Positions 16,122 to 25,702 of a DNA stretch of 64,000 nt are shown here, one piece after another. The DNA lies in the NCBI GenBank assembly GCA_030530145.1, contig JAUMVN010000001.1, forward strand, positions 186,001 to 250,000. Direction: 5' to 3'. The DNA comes from Coriobacteriia bacterium. Lineage in GTDB: Bacteria > Actinomycetota > Coriobacteriia > Coriobacteriales > Atopobiaceae. Position 1 is the stretch's first letter, and each line of letters opens with the position of its first letter. Under the pieces are notes generated by a model that saw only the letters and a list, made by a program, of their open reading frames with translations, was not told where the DNA came from and did not search any database. The translations under genes and the position numbers were made by a program.

Positions 16122-19100
16122 TTGCAGCGCCTCTTCTCGCAGTTGAGGACCGGGCAGTACTGGCAGGCGTGGTCGTCGATCGGCCGCGCCTCGATGTCGC
16201 CGGCGCGCATGCGCTCGAGCTTGGCGGCGATGGCCTCCTCGCAGGCGTCGAGAAGCGCGCCCATGCCGCGCGGCGCCCCCTCGCCGCCGCGGCCGAGGTC
16301 GAGCGAGCGCGGGACCTCGAGGCGCGCCGCGCGGCCGCGGCCCAGCCCGGCCTCGCCGAACACGGCGTCCACGGCCTCGGCGTCCACGGCGCCGGCGAGC
16401 TCGTGGGCGCCCTTGGTGCACAGGTAGACGGCGGCCGTCACCTTGAGGCCGGGGAAGGCGCGCCGCACCACCTGCCCGTAGATGAGCGACTGGACGCGGC
16501 GCGGCAGGGCGATGTCCCCGCCCTGGCCGAACATGGCCTCGGCGCCCTCGGGGCCGAAGGCGTCGTACTCGGCGGGGAAGCCGCGGTCGCCCTTGTGCTT
16601 ATAGTCGATGACGGCCGCCTGGCCATGGGCGTCGACGTCGATGCGGTCGACCGTGCCCGTGATCCTGACGCCGGCGTACTCGACCACCTGGCCGCGCCGG
16701 CCGAACGACCACTCGAAGAAGCGCGGCTCGTAGCCCACGAGCAGCCCGGCCTCGTAGTCGAGCAGGCTCAGGAGGTCGCGCCGCAGCCCGTCGATGTGGC
16801 CGAGGTCTGCCGCCGTGTGCGCGACGAGCGCCTGCGGCAGGGGCTTCTTGCCGCGGATGAGCTGGTACTGATGGGCCAGGTGGGCGTCGAACTCGCGGCC
16901 GAGCAGGTCGCGGGCCTCGTCGAGGGAGGCGTCGGCGAGCACGCGCGAGCCGGGGACGCGGGCCGCGGGGTCGGCCTGGGCGGCGAGCACCAGGCGCTCG
17001 GCCTCCTCGGAGTAGGCCTTCGCCTGCATGCCGTCGGGATCGCCGGCCTCGATGCGGAAGAGCGCGTCGCCGCCGGCCGCCCTCTCGGCCGCGCGGGCGA
17101 GGAGGTTGCGGTGCGTCACCTCGAGAACCCGGTGGGCGAACGTGCCCGTCTCGGCGCCGGAGAACTGGGCGTCGGCATCGTGGAGGCGCAGGCGGCGCAG
17201 GCTGAACCACTTGTACGGGCACTCGAGGTAGCTCTCGATCTGCGAGGCCGAGAGGAGCGGCGCCTCCTCATCGGGCATCGTGCCCTCCTGTGGCGGGTTC
17301 ACGCAGGGCCTGAGCGACGGGTCGATGCGGCCCGCCGGGGCGGGTTCGTCGGCGCCCTCGGCCGGGGCGGCGACGCCGGCAGGAGACGCGTTGCGGCAGA
17401 CGTCCGTCTCGCCGGCGGAGACGACGTTTTCGGCGCCCAGCGCCTGCGCCACGCGCTCGGCCGAGGCGTCGGCGGGAAGCCCGTAGCAGGCGAGCGCCTC
17501 GGACATGGCCACGCTCGCGAAGCGCTCCTTCGAGTCCGCGCCGAAGAGCGTGCGCTCGAGCACGAGGGTGCCCCTGGCCGCGCGCGCGAGGGCGGCGAAC
17601 GAGGCCCGCGCCGCGGCCATGGCGGGGCGCCTGGGCTCGACCCCGTACGCGGCGAGAAGCGCGTGCAGCACGTCGTCGGCCGCCGAGACGGGCGACTCGA
17701 CGGTGGTCTGGCCGCACAGGACGGCCTCGTCGAAGGAGCAGGGCGCGGGGGCCGGGGACGAGGCCGACGCGATGAGCGCCTCGCAGGCGGCGCCCGTGGC
17801 CTCGCGGCGGAGCCTGAGCGAGACCTTGGTGCGCGACAGGACATACGAGGCGAGCGAGGCGAGCTCGGGCAGCCCGACGCCGCCCTCCTCGGCAGGCCCG
17901 AAGAAGACGCCGCACTCCTTGAGCGACTTGGAGACGGCGAGCGCCTGGGCAAGGACGGCCTTGGCCTCGAGAGCCGCCTGCTCGGCCGCGGGGCCGGAGC
18001 CGGCGGGCGCCTGCGCGCCGTCACCGTGCGGCCCCCCGTCGCCCTCCTCCCCCACGAACGGCGAGAGGAGCTTCGAGGCGGCGGAGCCTATGCGCCCGCG
18101 CAGGAGCTCGCGGACGGCGAGGGCGCAGGGCCTGGACGTGGCCTTCTCGTTCTGCAGCTGCTCGAGCACGGCCGCGGGCGTGAGCAGGCGGTTCGCGCGC
18201 CAGGCGGCGTCGAGCGACCATGCGCGGCGCGCCGGGATGCCCGAGATGGACGACGCGGCGAAATCGGCGAGGTCGCGCGGGGGCCACCAGGACATGTCCG
18301 CCAGGCGGACGCGGACGTCGCCCCGGTCGAGCCGCTCGGGCTCGGGCCAGGAGGCGTCGAGCTCCACGAGGCGTGCCACCCCCTCGACGAGCTGCAGGAA
18401 CGCGCGGCCGGCCTCGAGCGAGGCGAACGGGACCGAGAGCCGGGCGCGAGCGGAGACGCCGCGCGCGACCAGGCGGCCGGAGAGCTCGCGCCAGGCGGCG
18501 GCCGCGTCGGGGGCGGCCACGAGCACCTCGCGGGCGCCCGCGGACGCGGCGCGCGCGACCTCGTCGGCGATGGCCGTCGGCTCGGCGGCGGGACCGGCCG
18601 GCAGCAGCGCGCGCACGGCGCCCGTCGGATCGAGGACCGAGCGCGGCGCGTACAGGTTGGAGAGGAGCGCCTCGAGCTCCGCCGCGCGCGCGGGCGCGCC
18701 GTCGGCGTCCGCGGCGCCCTCAGCGCCGTCAGCGCCCGCCGTCTCGGCCTTCTCCTCGACGGGCACGCCGAGAGACCCCGCGCAACCGGCGAGCTCGTCC
18801 GCGAGGGCGCGCCCCCGCTCGTCCTCGGGGAGCTCGCCCGCGCGCACGGAGACGAGGACCTCCCGCGCCCGCGCGAGCGCGCACAGCATCTCGCGCTGGG
18901 CGCGCGGCATGGAGGTGAAGCCGGCGACCACCAGGGCCGACCGGTCCGCGGCGAGAAGCGCGACCGGCAGGAGCGTCATGGCCTCGCAGGGCTCGATCAA
19001 CCCGAGTTCGCGCAGCTCGCGGGCGTAGTCGGCGGCGAGGCCGGCGACCGCCGCCTCGGCGTCGGTCACGCCCTCGGGCCGCGCCGCGCCGGCGACCCAG

Positions 19101-19474
19101 GGAAGCCCGCGCTCGACGAGCGCCGAGAGGAGCGCCCGCGTGCCCGGGTTGTCGATGACCCCCGAGGAGAGCTCGGCGGCGGCGCGGCCGATCACGCGGG
19201 CGCACAGGACCTCGCGGGAGGCGGCGTCGGCGAAGCGGCGGCCGTCGCCCCAGACGCCCCAGCGCGACTCCGCCCAGGCGGCGGGGGTCGTGCACTCGAG
19301 GCCGACGCCCAGGCCGGGCACGCCCGCCAGCAGGCGCCGCGCCTCGAGCGCGCGGTCGAACGAGGGGACGAGCAGGGCGGCGCGGCCGTCGGCGCGCACG
19401 AAGCCCGCAAGGGCGCCGAGCGCCGCCGGCGCGAGCAGCTCTTCTCTACAGGTTCGGATCAGGTGTAACGACAT
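16118..19474 (-). CDS. addB: PD-(D/E)XK nuclease AddB-type subunit
   Basis: Partner of AddA, 1118 residues. The N-terminal part is a helicase-like fold with no Walker A, as expected for the inactive-motor subunit. The C-terminal nuclease shows ITGTVDRIDVDAHG and AVIDYKHKGDRG, and four cysteines (YLECPYKW, then CQYCPVLNCEKRRC) fit the iron-sulphur cluster that staples AddB-type nucleases. Starts at the ATG 19474 and overlaps addA by 4 nt. The gene order addB-addA, on the same strand with nothing between, supports one operon. Confidence 0.9.
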   Translation of the reverse strand: MSLHLIRTCREELLAPAALGALAGFVRADGRAALLVPSFDRALEARRLLAGVPGLGVGLECTTPAAWAESRWGVWGDGRRFADAASREVLCARVIGRAAAELSSGVIDNPGTRALLSALVERGLPWVAGAARPEGVTDAEAAVAGLAADYARELRELGLIEPCEAMTLLPVALLAADRSALVVAGFTSMPRAQREMLCALARAREVLVSVRAGELPEDERGRALADELAGCAGSLGVPVEEKAETAGADGAEGAADADGAPARAAELEALLSNLYAPRSVLDPTGAVRALLPAGPAAEPTAIADEVARAASAGAREVLVAAPDAAAAWRELSGRLVARGVSARARLSVPFASLEAGRAFLQLVEGVARLVELDASWPEPERLDRGDVRVRLADMSWWPPRDLADFAASSISGIPARRAWSLDAAWRANRLLTPAAVLEQLQNEKATSRPCALAVRELLRGRIGSAASKLLSPFVGEEGDGGPHGDGAQAPAGSGPAAEQAALEAKAVLAQALAVSKSLKECGVFFGPAEEGGVGLPELASLASYVLSRTKVSLRLRREATGAACEALIASASSPAPAPCSFDEAVLCGQTTVESPVSAADDVLHALLAAYGVEPRRPAMAAARASFAALARAARGTLVLERTLFGADSKERFASVAMSEALACYGLPADASAERVAQALGAENVVSAGETDVCRNASPAGVAAPAEGADEPAPAGRIDPSLRPCVNPPQEGTMPDEEAPLLSASQIESYLECPYKWFSLRRLRLHDADAQFSGAETGTFAHRVLEVTHRNLLARAAERAAGGDALFRIEAGDPDGMQAKAYSEEAERLVLAAQADPAARVPGSRVLADASLDEARDLLGREFDAHLAHQYQLIRGKKPLPQALVAHTAADLGHIDGLRRDLLSLLDYEAGLLVGYEPRFFEWSFGRRGQVVEYAGVRITGTVDRIDVDAHGQAAVIDYKHKGDRGFPAEYDAFGPEGAEAMFGQGGDIALPRRVQSLIYGQVVRRAFPGLKVTAAVYLCTKGAHELAGAVDAEAVDAVFGEAGLGRGRAARLEVPRSLDLGRGGEGAPRGMGALLDACEEAIAAKLERMRAGDIEARPIDDHACQYCPVLNCEKRRCK

Positions 19475-19580
19475 GCGGCTCCCCCATCGCCCGGCGGGCG
19501 GTCGGCGCTATTCTCGTGCAGATCTCCCAATGGTACGACGGGGTTGTGACGAAAATGCCCCGCGCGGCGCCGGCGGTGCC

Positions 19581-19862
19581 CTAGCGCGTCCCGTCGAGGC
19601 GGCCGAGGACCATCCGGTAGCCGCCCCTCTCGCCGTTCAGGCACTTGGAGACGCGGCTCACCGTGGTCGAGGAAGCCCCCGTGGCGCGGCTCACGTCCAT
19701 GTAGGAGCGGCCCTCCTTGAGCAGGGTCGCGACGGCAAGGCGCTGCGAGAGGTCGTCGATCTCGCGCGGGGTGCAGAGGTCGCCCAAAAACGCGGCCGCT
19801 TCCTCGTCGGTCTTGAGCGACCGGAGCGCCGCGAAGAGCCTTTGGGCCTCTGTCTGCGTCAT
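19581..19862 (-). CDS. YerC/YecD-type TrpR-related DNA-binding protein
   Basis: A 93-residue helical regulator of the TrpR/YerC family. Motifs are LKTDEEAAAFLGDLCTPREI, DDLSQRLAVATLLKEG and the helix-turn-helix YMDVSRATGASSTTVSRVSK. Targets are not known. Start at 19862 follows AAGGACG; an upstream in-frame extension of about 140 codons is not believable. It lies 106 bp upstream of addB on the same strand and diverges from the YvlD-like gene. Confidence 0.88.
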   Translation of the reverse strand: MTQTEAQRLFAALRSLKTDEEAAAFLGDLCTPREIDDLSQRLAVATLLKEGRSYMDVSRATGASSTTVSRVSKCLNGERGGYRMVLGRLDGTR

Positions 19863-20021
19863 GAAAACGTCCTTCCCGGGGCTCGCCGCCCATCGATTTC
19901 GCCTTGAACACTTTAGCGCAATAAAGCACTCGCGCAGCGCGGGAATAACGCGGGCGTCACCCGGGGCGCCCGTTGGGGTAGGCTCATAGGTATCGCCAAA
20001 CCCCACCCCGAAGGAGCAACC

Positions 20022-20378
20022 ATGGGATTCATAGGCAGCTGGATAGCCACGGCCATCGCGACCGCGGCCGCGATCTGGATCGTCCCCGGCATCGAGGCCG
20101 TCGGGGGCTCGTGGGCGGCCCCCATCTTCACCGCCCTCGTCCTCGGCGTCCTGAATGCCACGATCAAGCCCGTGATCGGGTTCTTCTCGATCCCCCTCAA
20201 GGTCCTGACGCTCGGGCTCTTCAGCCTGGTGGTCAACGCCGTCGTGCTCGAGCTGGCGAGCTACTTCTCGCGCAACATCTTCCACGCCGGCATCTACGTC
20301 GAGAGCTTCGGCGCGGCGCTCCTCGGCGCCATCGTGATCTCCGTCGTCGGCACCGTCGTGAGCAACGCCATCAACTAG
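20022..20378 (+). CDS. YvlD-like 4-helix membrane protein (phage holin family IV)
   Basis: A 118-residue integral membrane protein with four hydrophobic spans (about 3-20, 33-52, 60-80, 94-114) and almost no soluble part. The WIVPGIEAVG and ALVLGVLNATIKPVI stretches are typical of the YvlD / mycobacteriophage-holin-IV family. These are chromosomal envelope proteins, not true lysis genes; the role is unknown. Ribosome site AAGGAG, 5 nt before ATG. Single-gene unit closed by a hairpin. Confidence 0.9.
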   Translation: MGFIGSWIATAIATAAAIWIVPGIEAVGGSWAAPIFTALVLGVLNATIKPVIGFFSIPLKVLTLGLFSLVVNAVVLELASYFSRNIFHAGIYVESFGAALLGAIVISVVGTVVSNAIN

Positions 20379-20407
20379 CCCGGCCGGAAAGAAGGTCCGC
20401 GCACGGC

Positions 20408-20443
20408 GGGCGGGGGACGCGCTCCCCCGCCCGTCTTCTTCTT
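20408..20443. terminator. Intrinsic terminator between convergent genes
   Basis: GGGCGGGGG (20408-20416) pairs with CCCCCGCCC (20424-20432) and is followed by GTCTTCTTCTTG. It serves the YvlD-like gene (+) and may also slow transcription of the lipase-like gene arriving on the minus strand. Confidence 0.8.
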
Positions 20444-20452
20444 GCCGGACCG

Positions 20453-21643
20453 CTAGCCCTGCTCGCCGTCCGCCTCGCCAGACGCGAGCCCCGAGATGGC
20501 GCCCGCGATGCCAGCGACGGCCTGCGCGGCGAGGCTCACCGCCGCGTCCTTGGCCGACTCCACGTTCGCGCCCACGGCGGCGCCGAGAAGCTCCCAGACC
20601 AGGTCCTTCGTGCGCTGGTCGGCCGCCCCGAGGGCGCCCAGCACCTTCTGCACCGACTGGGCGGAGCCCATGACCTCGTCGAGCGTCGTCGCGCCGCCCG
20701 CCTGGAGCACGTCGAAGAGCTCGTCGGTGAAGCGCTCGCGCTCATCCGGCTCCACGCCCTCGAGCCAGCCGGCGAGGGCCGCCGAGAGGCGCACCGAGTC
20801 GGGCTCGAGCCCCTCGGCGCGCACGAGGCCGCCGGCGTCGACCTGCCAGCTCATCGGGTCGTGCTGCATGGCGCCCTCGGCGTCGCTTCTCACCACGAGC
20901 TTGGGCGTGCCGTCGTCGAAGAGCGACCCCACGATGTCGTAGGCCGGCACCGCGTGCACGAACCGGTCCCCGTAGACGTCGCGGGCGCGGACCGGGCAGG
21001 CCTCCGAGGCCATGCCGGGGCCGTCGTCGCTCCAGACCGTGTCGACGACCCCGCGCAGCGCCTCGGGCAGCACGGCGGCCGCGTAGGCGGCGAGAAGCCC
21101 GCCCTTCGAGTGCCCGCCGACGTAGAGCCTGCGCCCCTCGTCGCGCGCCCGCAGCGCTTGCGACTCCAGGTAGAGCGCCGCGGCCTTCTGGGCGGGCGTC
21201 ACGGTGAAGCTCAGCATGAAGTCCTCTTTCCAGCCGACGAGCGTGTTGTCGGTCCCGCGGAAGGCCACGTAGGAGCGCTCGTCGTCGAGCTCGCAGCACA
21301 CCGCGGAGAACTGCAGCGTCCTCCGGTCGTCCATGAGGTCGACGTAGGCGCGCAGCCGGGCGTCGCCGAAGCGCGCCGAGGCCCCGAGCGCGCGGACGAA
21401 GCGGGCGTCGATGGTCGCGAGGGAGCGCACCCACGGCGAGACGTCCTCGCCGCCAGCGCGCTCAAGGAAGGCAGCGCACGCGTCACGAACGGGGACCGAG
21501 CCGCCGTCGGAGGGCGCCGGCACAATGCCGACCAGGTCAAGATAGGCGATGCAGCTGGCGACGAGGTTGTCGGCGTCGTTGAAGGGACGCTCGCCGAAGG
21601 TGAGGTCGCCCCTCCACTCAAGGTAGTCACGAATGTCTCCCAA
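20453..21643 (-). CDS. DUF2974 (Mbeg1-like) alpha/beta-hydrolase, lipase-like
   Basis: Predicted cytoplasmic serine esterase or lipase of 396 residues. It opens GDIRDYLEWRGDLTFGE with FNDADNLV, the usual DUF2974 entry. The nucleophile elbow is YVGGHSKGG (Ser179, GxSxG type), a downstream Asp lies in AYDIVGSLFDDG, and a His in QHDPMSWQ completes a likely triad. FRGTDNTLVGWKEDF matches the family lid region. The start is a TTG at 21643 preceded by GAGG; the open frame continues upstream into a repeat array, but that part does not resemble the family. It is read in the same direction as thiD. Confidence 0.85.
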   Translation of the reverse strand: MGDIRDYLEWRGDLTFGERPFNDADNLVASCIAYLDLVGIVPAPSDGGSVPVRDACAAFLERAGGEDVSPWVRSLATIDARFVRALGASARFGDARLRAYVDLMDDRRTLQFSAVCCELDDERSYVAFRGTDNTLVGWKEDFMLSFTVTPAQKAAALYLESQALRARDEGRRLYVGGHSKGGLLAAYAAAVLPEALRGVVDTVWSDDGPGMASEACPVRARDVYGDRFVHAVPAYDIVGSLFDDGTPKLVVRSDAEGAMQHDPMSWQVDAGGLVRAEGLEPDSVRLSAALAGWLEGVEPDERERFTDELFDVLQAGGATTLDEVMGSAQSVQKVLGALGAADQRTKDLVWELLGAAVGANVESAKDAAVSLAAQAVAGIAGAISGLASGEADGEQG

Positions 21644-21739
21644 AGCCTGACCTCGCAATCGAGTCGTCGCCGTCCCGTCGCCCGCGCCGCGCGCGGGCAC
21701 CTGGACAGCATACCCAGTCGGGGCGGGGCGGGGCGAAGT

Positions 21740-21931
21740 CTTCTCGCCACAAAACGGCGCCGCAGGCGACGGAGGGACCCCCATGCGCCACAGAATCGCG
21801 GCCCCGGTGACGTCAAACGCCCTTCTCGCCACAGATACGCGGTGCGGGCGACGTCGCCATGTCGCCGAAGGCGGGGTTCTGTGGCGACGCTCGGTATCGT
21901 CGTCGCCGGAGCCGGGGTTCTGTGGCAAGAG
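21740..21931. repeat. 41-bp-period inverted repeat array, family 1 (3 forward + 2 reverse)
   Basis: Three forward units (TTCTCGCCACA at one end, GGCGACG at the other) have GCCACA at 21746, 21787 and 21828. Two reverse units follow with TGTGGC at 21880 and 21921. Spacing is exactly 41 bp within each half. It fills most of the 321-bp gap between the lipase-like start and the thiD stop. The same family appears at 45876-46104. No open frame here resembles a protein. Confidence 0.88.
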
Positions 21932-21964
21932 GGGCTCAGAGAAGCCCTACCCGCGCGAGGCCCC

Positions 21965-22783
21965 TTACCGGCCGCGCGTTGCCCAGAAGTGATCCAGCGG
22001 ACCCGGGCCGCGCCCAAGGTCGAGCCCGGCCGCAAGGCAACCCGTCAGGTACTTCTTGGCCGCGGCAACGGAAGCAGGCAGGTCCTCGCCCTGCGCCAAC
22101 CCGCAGGCGATGGCCGAGGAAAGCGTGCAGCCCGTGCCGTGCGTGTTGTGATTGCCCATGCGCTCGGCACAGAACCAGCGCACCTCGCCGCCCATGTCTA
22201 CCAGCACGTCGTTCGCGTCGTGGGCGCCGTGCCCGCCCTTGACGAGAAACGCACAGCCGAAGCGGCGGGCAAGCGCGAGGGCGGCCTTCTCGGCGTCGCC
22301 CTCGGCCCTCACCCGCGCGCCCTCGTGCCCGGCCAGGGCAAGAAGCGCCTCGGCCTCGGGGATATTGGGCGTGACCACGCTGGCCATGCCGAAGAGCTCC
22401 GCCGCCTCGACCGCCACCGCGTCGCCGTCGGCGAGCACGGCCCCGCTCGTGGCAACCATCACGGGGTCGAGCACGATGTTTCTCGCCCCGTGGGCCCGCA
22501 GGCGCTCGGCAATCGTGTGCGCGGCGGCTCCGTCGGGCACCATGCCGATCTTCACGGCGTCGGGCACGATGTCGGCGAACACCGCGTCTATCTGGGCGGC
22601 GATCATCTTCGGCGAGGTCGCGGCGACGGCCGTCGCGCCCAGGGTGTTCTGCGCTGTCAGCGCCGTCACGGCCGTCTGTGCAAAGAGGCCCATAGCCTCG
22701 ATGGTCTTGATGTCCGCCTGGATGCCCGCGCCGCCGGAAGAGTCGGAGCCGGCTATGGAGAGAACCGACCTCAGCGTGCCCAT
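21965..22783 (-). CDS. thiD: Hydroxymethylpyrimidine / phosphomethylpyrimidine kinase ThiD
   Basis: Phosphorylates HMP and HMP-P to HMP-PP for thiamine synthesis. Ribokinase fold with [14 protein letters not shown] at the N-terminus (substrate site), [11 protein letters not shown] in the middle, VKGGHG, and the anion-hole motif [12 protein letters not shown]. Length 272 residues. The start at 22783 lies 13 bp inside the end of thiE, preceded by GAGGAGG. Last gene of thiC-thiM-thiE-thiD. Confidence 0.96.
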   Translation of the reverse strand: MGTLRSVLSIAGSDSSGGAGIQADIKTIEAMGLFAQTAVTALTAQNTLGATAVAATSPKMIAAQIDAVFADIVPDAVKIGMVPDGAAAHTIAERLRAHGARNIVLDPVMVATSGAVLADGDAVAVEAAELFGMASVVTPNIPEAEALLALAGHEGARVRAEGDAEKAALALARRFGCAFLVKGGHGAHDANDVLVDMGGEVRWFCAERMGNHNTHGTGCTLSSAIACGLAQGEDLPASVAAAKKYLTGCLAAGLDLGRGPGPLDHFWATRGR

Positions 22784-23496
22784 GTGCCTACCGCCTCCTC
22801 GAGCGCCGCCCTCAGCTCGCGCGCCGCAGCGTGGCAGTCGCAAGACGCGAAGATCGCAGAGACGACCGCGCCGCCGTCGACGCCCGTGCCGGCGAGCTCA
22901 TGGGCCGTCGTCGCGTCCACGCCGCCGATACCGACGACGGGGATGCTCACCGCCTCGCAAATGGCGCGCAGCTCATCATAGGTGACGTCCACGGCGTCGG
23001 GCTTGGTCGGCGTGGGGTGGAGCGCCCCTACGCCAAGATAGTCGGCGCGCGCCGCCTCGGCCTCGAGAGCCTCCGCGACCGTGCGGGCGCTCACGCCCAC
23101 GATGGCCTCGGGGCCGAGAATACGGCGCGCCTCGGCGCACGCGGTGTCAGACTGGCCGACATGCACGCCGTCGGCGCCCGCCTCGGCGGCGAGCGCGACG
23201 TCGTCGTCGACGACGAAGGGGACACGCGCCTCGGCGCACGCGGTCTTGAGCTCGCGGGCGAGCGCCAGTGCCTCGTCGCGCGGCGCGCGCTTCTCGCGCA
23301 GCTGCACGAAGGTCGCGCCGCCCTCGACGGCCTCGCGCACGCAGTCGGCGAGCGTGCGCCCGCGAAGCCAGGCGCGGTCGGTCACGGCATAGAGCAGCAT
23401 GCCGCGTCGGATGTCCTCGGCCGACCAGCGGCCGCGCCGGCAGGGGGCGGTTTTCTCGGCAGCGGCGCCGCCCGCTGCGACATCGCCCGCGGCCAC
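22771..23496 (-). CDS. thiE: Thiamine-phosphate synthase ThiE
   Basis: Joins HMP-PP and HET-P to thiamine phosphate. The TIM barrel shows [53 protein letters not shown] and [11 protein letters not shown], all as expected. The core begins at Met 23400. No ribosome site stands before that ATG, while a GTG at 23496 shares a base with the thiM stop (TAGTG), so the longer start is given here. The first 32 residues are Ala/Gly-rich and not conserved in the family, so 23400 remains possible. Confidence 0.93.
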   Translation of the reverse strand: MAAGDVAAGGAAAEKTAPCRRGRWSAEDIRRGMLLYAVTDRAWLRGRTLADCVREAVEGGATFVQLREKRAPRDEALALARELKTACAEARVPFVVDDDVALAAEAGADGVHVGQSDTACAEARRILGPEAIVGVSARTVAEALEAEAARADYLGVGALHPTPTKPDAVDVTYDELRAICEAVSIPVVGIGGVDATTAHELAGTGVDGGAVVSAIFASCDCHAAARELRAALEEAVGTWAR

Positions 23497-24350
23497 TACG
23501 CCACCCACTCGACGCGCGCGCCGCCCGCGAGCTGCTCGGCGCTCAGGTTGTACAGCGCGTCCAGCAGATACGTGCGGAAGCTGCCGTTGCCGTCGAGCTC
23601 GCCCATGCGCGACGCGGCGACCTCGCCTGCCAGCCCCTCGCCGGCGATCGCCGCGACCTCGGCCATGAACGTGTCGTCGGGGTTCGCGGTCACGTAGGCC
23701 CCCGAGACGGCCGAGAGCATGCAGCCCGAGCCTGTCATCTTGCCCATGATGGGGTGGCCGTTGCGGATAGCCGCCGAGCGCCCCGCGTCCGCCACGACGT
23801 CGATGACGCCGGTGATGGCCACCACACAACCGAGCTTCTCGGCGAGGTTGCGCGCGAAAGCGCAGCTCGATGCCAGGTTTTCGTCGGTGACGACGTCAGC
23901 AGGGTCCACGTCGACCCCTCGCGTCGAGCTCGCCGCGCCGGCCACGGCCTTTATCTCCGACATGTTGCCGCGAACGACCGTCACAGCCATGGTGTCCAGG
24001 ATGTTCGCCGCCGCCTCGGTGCGCAGCCTGCTTGCGCCGGCGCCCACAGGGTCGAGCACGATGGGGTGGCCGAGCTCGGTCGCGCGGACGCCCGCCACGG
24101 CCATGCCCTCGAGGCTGCGGCGGTTCAGCGTGCCGATGTTGAGCACGAGGCCGCCGCAGATCGACGTGATGTCGGCCACGTCCTCGGGCTCGTCGCTCAT
24201 GATGGGCGAGCCGCCGCAGGCAAGAAGCGCGTTGGCGCAGTCGTTGACGGTCACATAGTTGGTGATGCAGTGCACGAGGGGCACGGTGGCGCGCACGCGG
24301 GCGGCGCGCTCGCCGAGGGCCGGGGCATCAAAGTTCGTCGTTTCTGCCAT
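23496..24350 (-). CDS. thiM: Hydroxyethylthiazole kinase ThiM
   Basis: Salvage kinase for the thiazole half of thiamine. Diagnostic stretches are PLVHCITNYVTVNDCAN, LACGGSPIMSDE, LDPVGAGASRLR, RGNMSEI and the phosphate-binding MTGSGCMLSAVSGA. Start chosen at the ATG 24350, 7 nt after AGGGGG; another ATG at 24356 would be too close to that site. Lies 11 bp after thiC. Confidence 0.96.
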   Translation of the reverse strand: MAETTNFDAPALGERAARVRATVPLVHCITNYVTVNDCANALLACGGSPIMSDEPEDVADITSICGGLVLNIGTLNRRSLEGMAVAGVRATELGHPIVLDPVGAGASRLRTEAAANILDTMAVTVVRGNMSEIKAVAGAASSTRGVDVDPADVVTDENLASSCAFARNLAEKLGCVVAITGVIDVVADAGRSAAIRNGHPIMGKMTGSGCMLSAVSGAYVTANPDDTFMAEVAAIAGEGLAGEVAASRMGELDGNGSFRTYLLDALYNLSAEQLAGGARVEWVA

Positions 24351-24361
24351 GGTCATGCCCC

Positions 24362-25696
24362 CTACTCGTCCATGCCGAGGTCGATGGTCGTGCCCTCGAA
24401 CACCTTGTTCACGGTCCGCACGGCGCACATCTTGCCGCACATGGTGCAGGTTCCCTCGGTGGCCGCGGGCGAGGCCTCGTAGCGGGCGCGGCCGGTGTCC
24501 GGGTCGAGGGCATGCTTCCACATCTCCGGCCAGTCGAGCTTGCGGCGCGCCTGGCCCATGCGGTCGTCCTCGTCGCGGGCGTGCGGGACCTTCTTGGCGA
24601 TGTCGGCCGCGTGGGCCGCGATCTTGGTGGCGATAAGTCCGTCGAGCACGTCCTTGCTGTCGGGCAGGCACAGATGCTCGGCGGGCGTCACGTAGCAGAG
24701 GAAGTCCGCGCCGGCGCTCGCGCTGATGGCGCCGCCGATGGCCGCGGTGATGTGATCGTAGCCCACGCCGATGTCGGTGACGAGCGGCCCCAGCACGTAG
24801 AAGGGGGCGTTGTGGCACAGGCGCTTCTCCATCTTCATGTTGGCCGCGATCTCGTCGATGGCCATGTGGCCGGGGCCCTCGATCATCACCTGGACGCCGC
24901 GCTCCCACGCGCGCACCGCGAGCTTGCCCATCTCGATGATCTCTGCCGTCTCGGTGGCGTCGTTGGCATCGTAGAGGCAACCCGGGCGGCAGGAGTCGCC
25001 GAGGCTGATGGTGACGTCGTACTCATGGCAGATTTCGAGGAGCTCGTCGTAGTACTCGAAGAAGGGGTTCTCGTTGCCGGTGACCTCCATCCAGCCGAAG
25101 AGCAGCGAGCCGCCGCGGCTCACGATGTTCATGAGGCGGCCGGTCTCCTTGAAGGTCTTGACGACCGAGCGGTTGATGCCCGCGTGGATGGTCATGAAGT
25201 CGACGCCGTCCTCGGCATGAGCGCGGACAACGCGCAGCAGGTCATCGGGGGTGAGCTCGACCAAGGGCTTCTCCATGTAGCCGATGGCGTCGTACATGGG
25301 GACGGTGCCCACCATGAGGTCGGTCTCGTCGATGAGCTGCTGGCGGAACTGGCGCGTCTTGCCGGAGTTGGAGAGGTCCATGATGGAGTCGGCGCCGTAC
25401 TTCTCGGCGATGGCGACCTTCTTCCACTCCTCGGCGGCATCGGCCTTGTCGCCCGAGATGCCAAGGTTGACGTTGACCTTGGTGGAAAGGCCCTCGCCCA
25501 CGCCGAAGGCGCGCATGCCCTTCTTGATGTGGACGACGTTGGCCGGGATGGCGATGCGGCCGTCCGCGACGCGCTCCCGGATGTACTCGGGGTCGCGATG
25601 CTCGCGTTCGGCGACCTCGCGCATCTGGGGCGTGACCTGCCCCGCCCGCGCGAAGTCCATCTGTGTGACGAGATTCGTTTCCGTATGCGTGCCCAT
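24362..25696 (-). CDS. thiC: Phosphomethylpyrimidine synthase ThiC
   Basis: Radical-SAM enzyme turning AIR into HMP-P. At 444 residues it is of the short class. Recognisable are RIAIPANVVHIKKGMRAFGVG, KVNVNLGISGDK, VDFMTIHAGINR, SRGGSLLFGWM, MIEGPGHMAIDEI and LGPLVTDIGVGYDHI. The C-terminal cluster site reads CTMCGKMC, that is CX2CX3C, one residue shorter than the textbook CX2CX4C. First gene of the operon, directly behind a TPP riboswitch. Confidence 0.97.
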   Translation of the reverse strand: MGTHTETNLVTQMDFARAGQVTPQMREVAEREHRDPEYIRERVADGRIAIPANVVHIKKGMRAFGVGEGLSTKVNVNLGISGDKADAAEEWKKVAIAEKYGADSIMDLSNSGKTRQFRQQLIDETDLMVGTVPMYDAIGYMEKPLVELTPDDLLRVVRAHAEDGVDFMTIHAGINRSVVKTFKETGRLMNIVSRGGSLLFGWMEVTGNENPFFEYYDELLEICHEYDVTISLGDSCRPGCLYDANDATETAEIIEMGKLAVRAWERGVQVMIEGPGHMAIDEIAANMKMEKRLCHNAPFYVLGPLVTDIGVGYDHITAAIGGAISASAGADFLCYVTPAEHLCLPDSKDVLDGLIATKIAAHAADIAKKVPHARDEDDRMGQARRKLDWPEMWKHALDPDTGRARYEASPAATEGTCTMCGKMCAVRTVNKVFEGTTIDLGMDE

Positions 25697-25702
25697 GGCA
25701 CC

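Noticed and set aside
16122-16421. 100-residue N-terminal extension of AddA
   Set aside because: Arg/Gly/Pro-rich shadow of the addB end; the GTGA overlap gives the natural start.
11175-16427. A 1750-residue open frame on the plus strand
   Set aside because: Runs antisense through the peptidase and addA genes with shadow composition; no ribosome site or domain.
20022-20378. Prophage holin
   Set aside because: The family name suggests a phage gene, but it stands alone among core genes with a terminator and no lysin or phage genes nearby.
21740-21931. CRISPR array
   Set aside because: Units invert halfway, the space between units is only about 8-14 bp, and no cas gene is in the window. The same applies to the arrays at 27.4, 46.0 and 54.0 kb.
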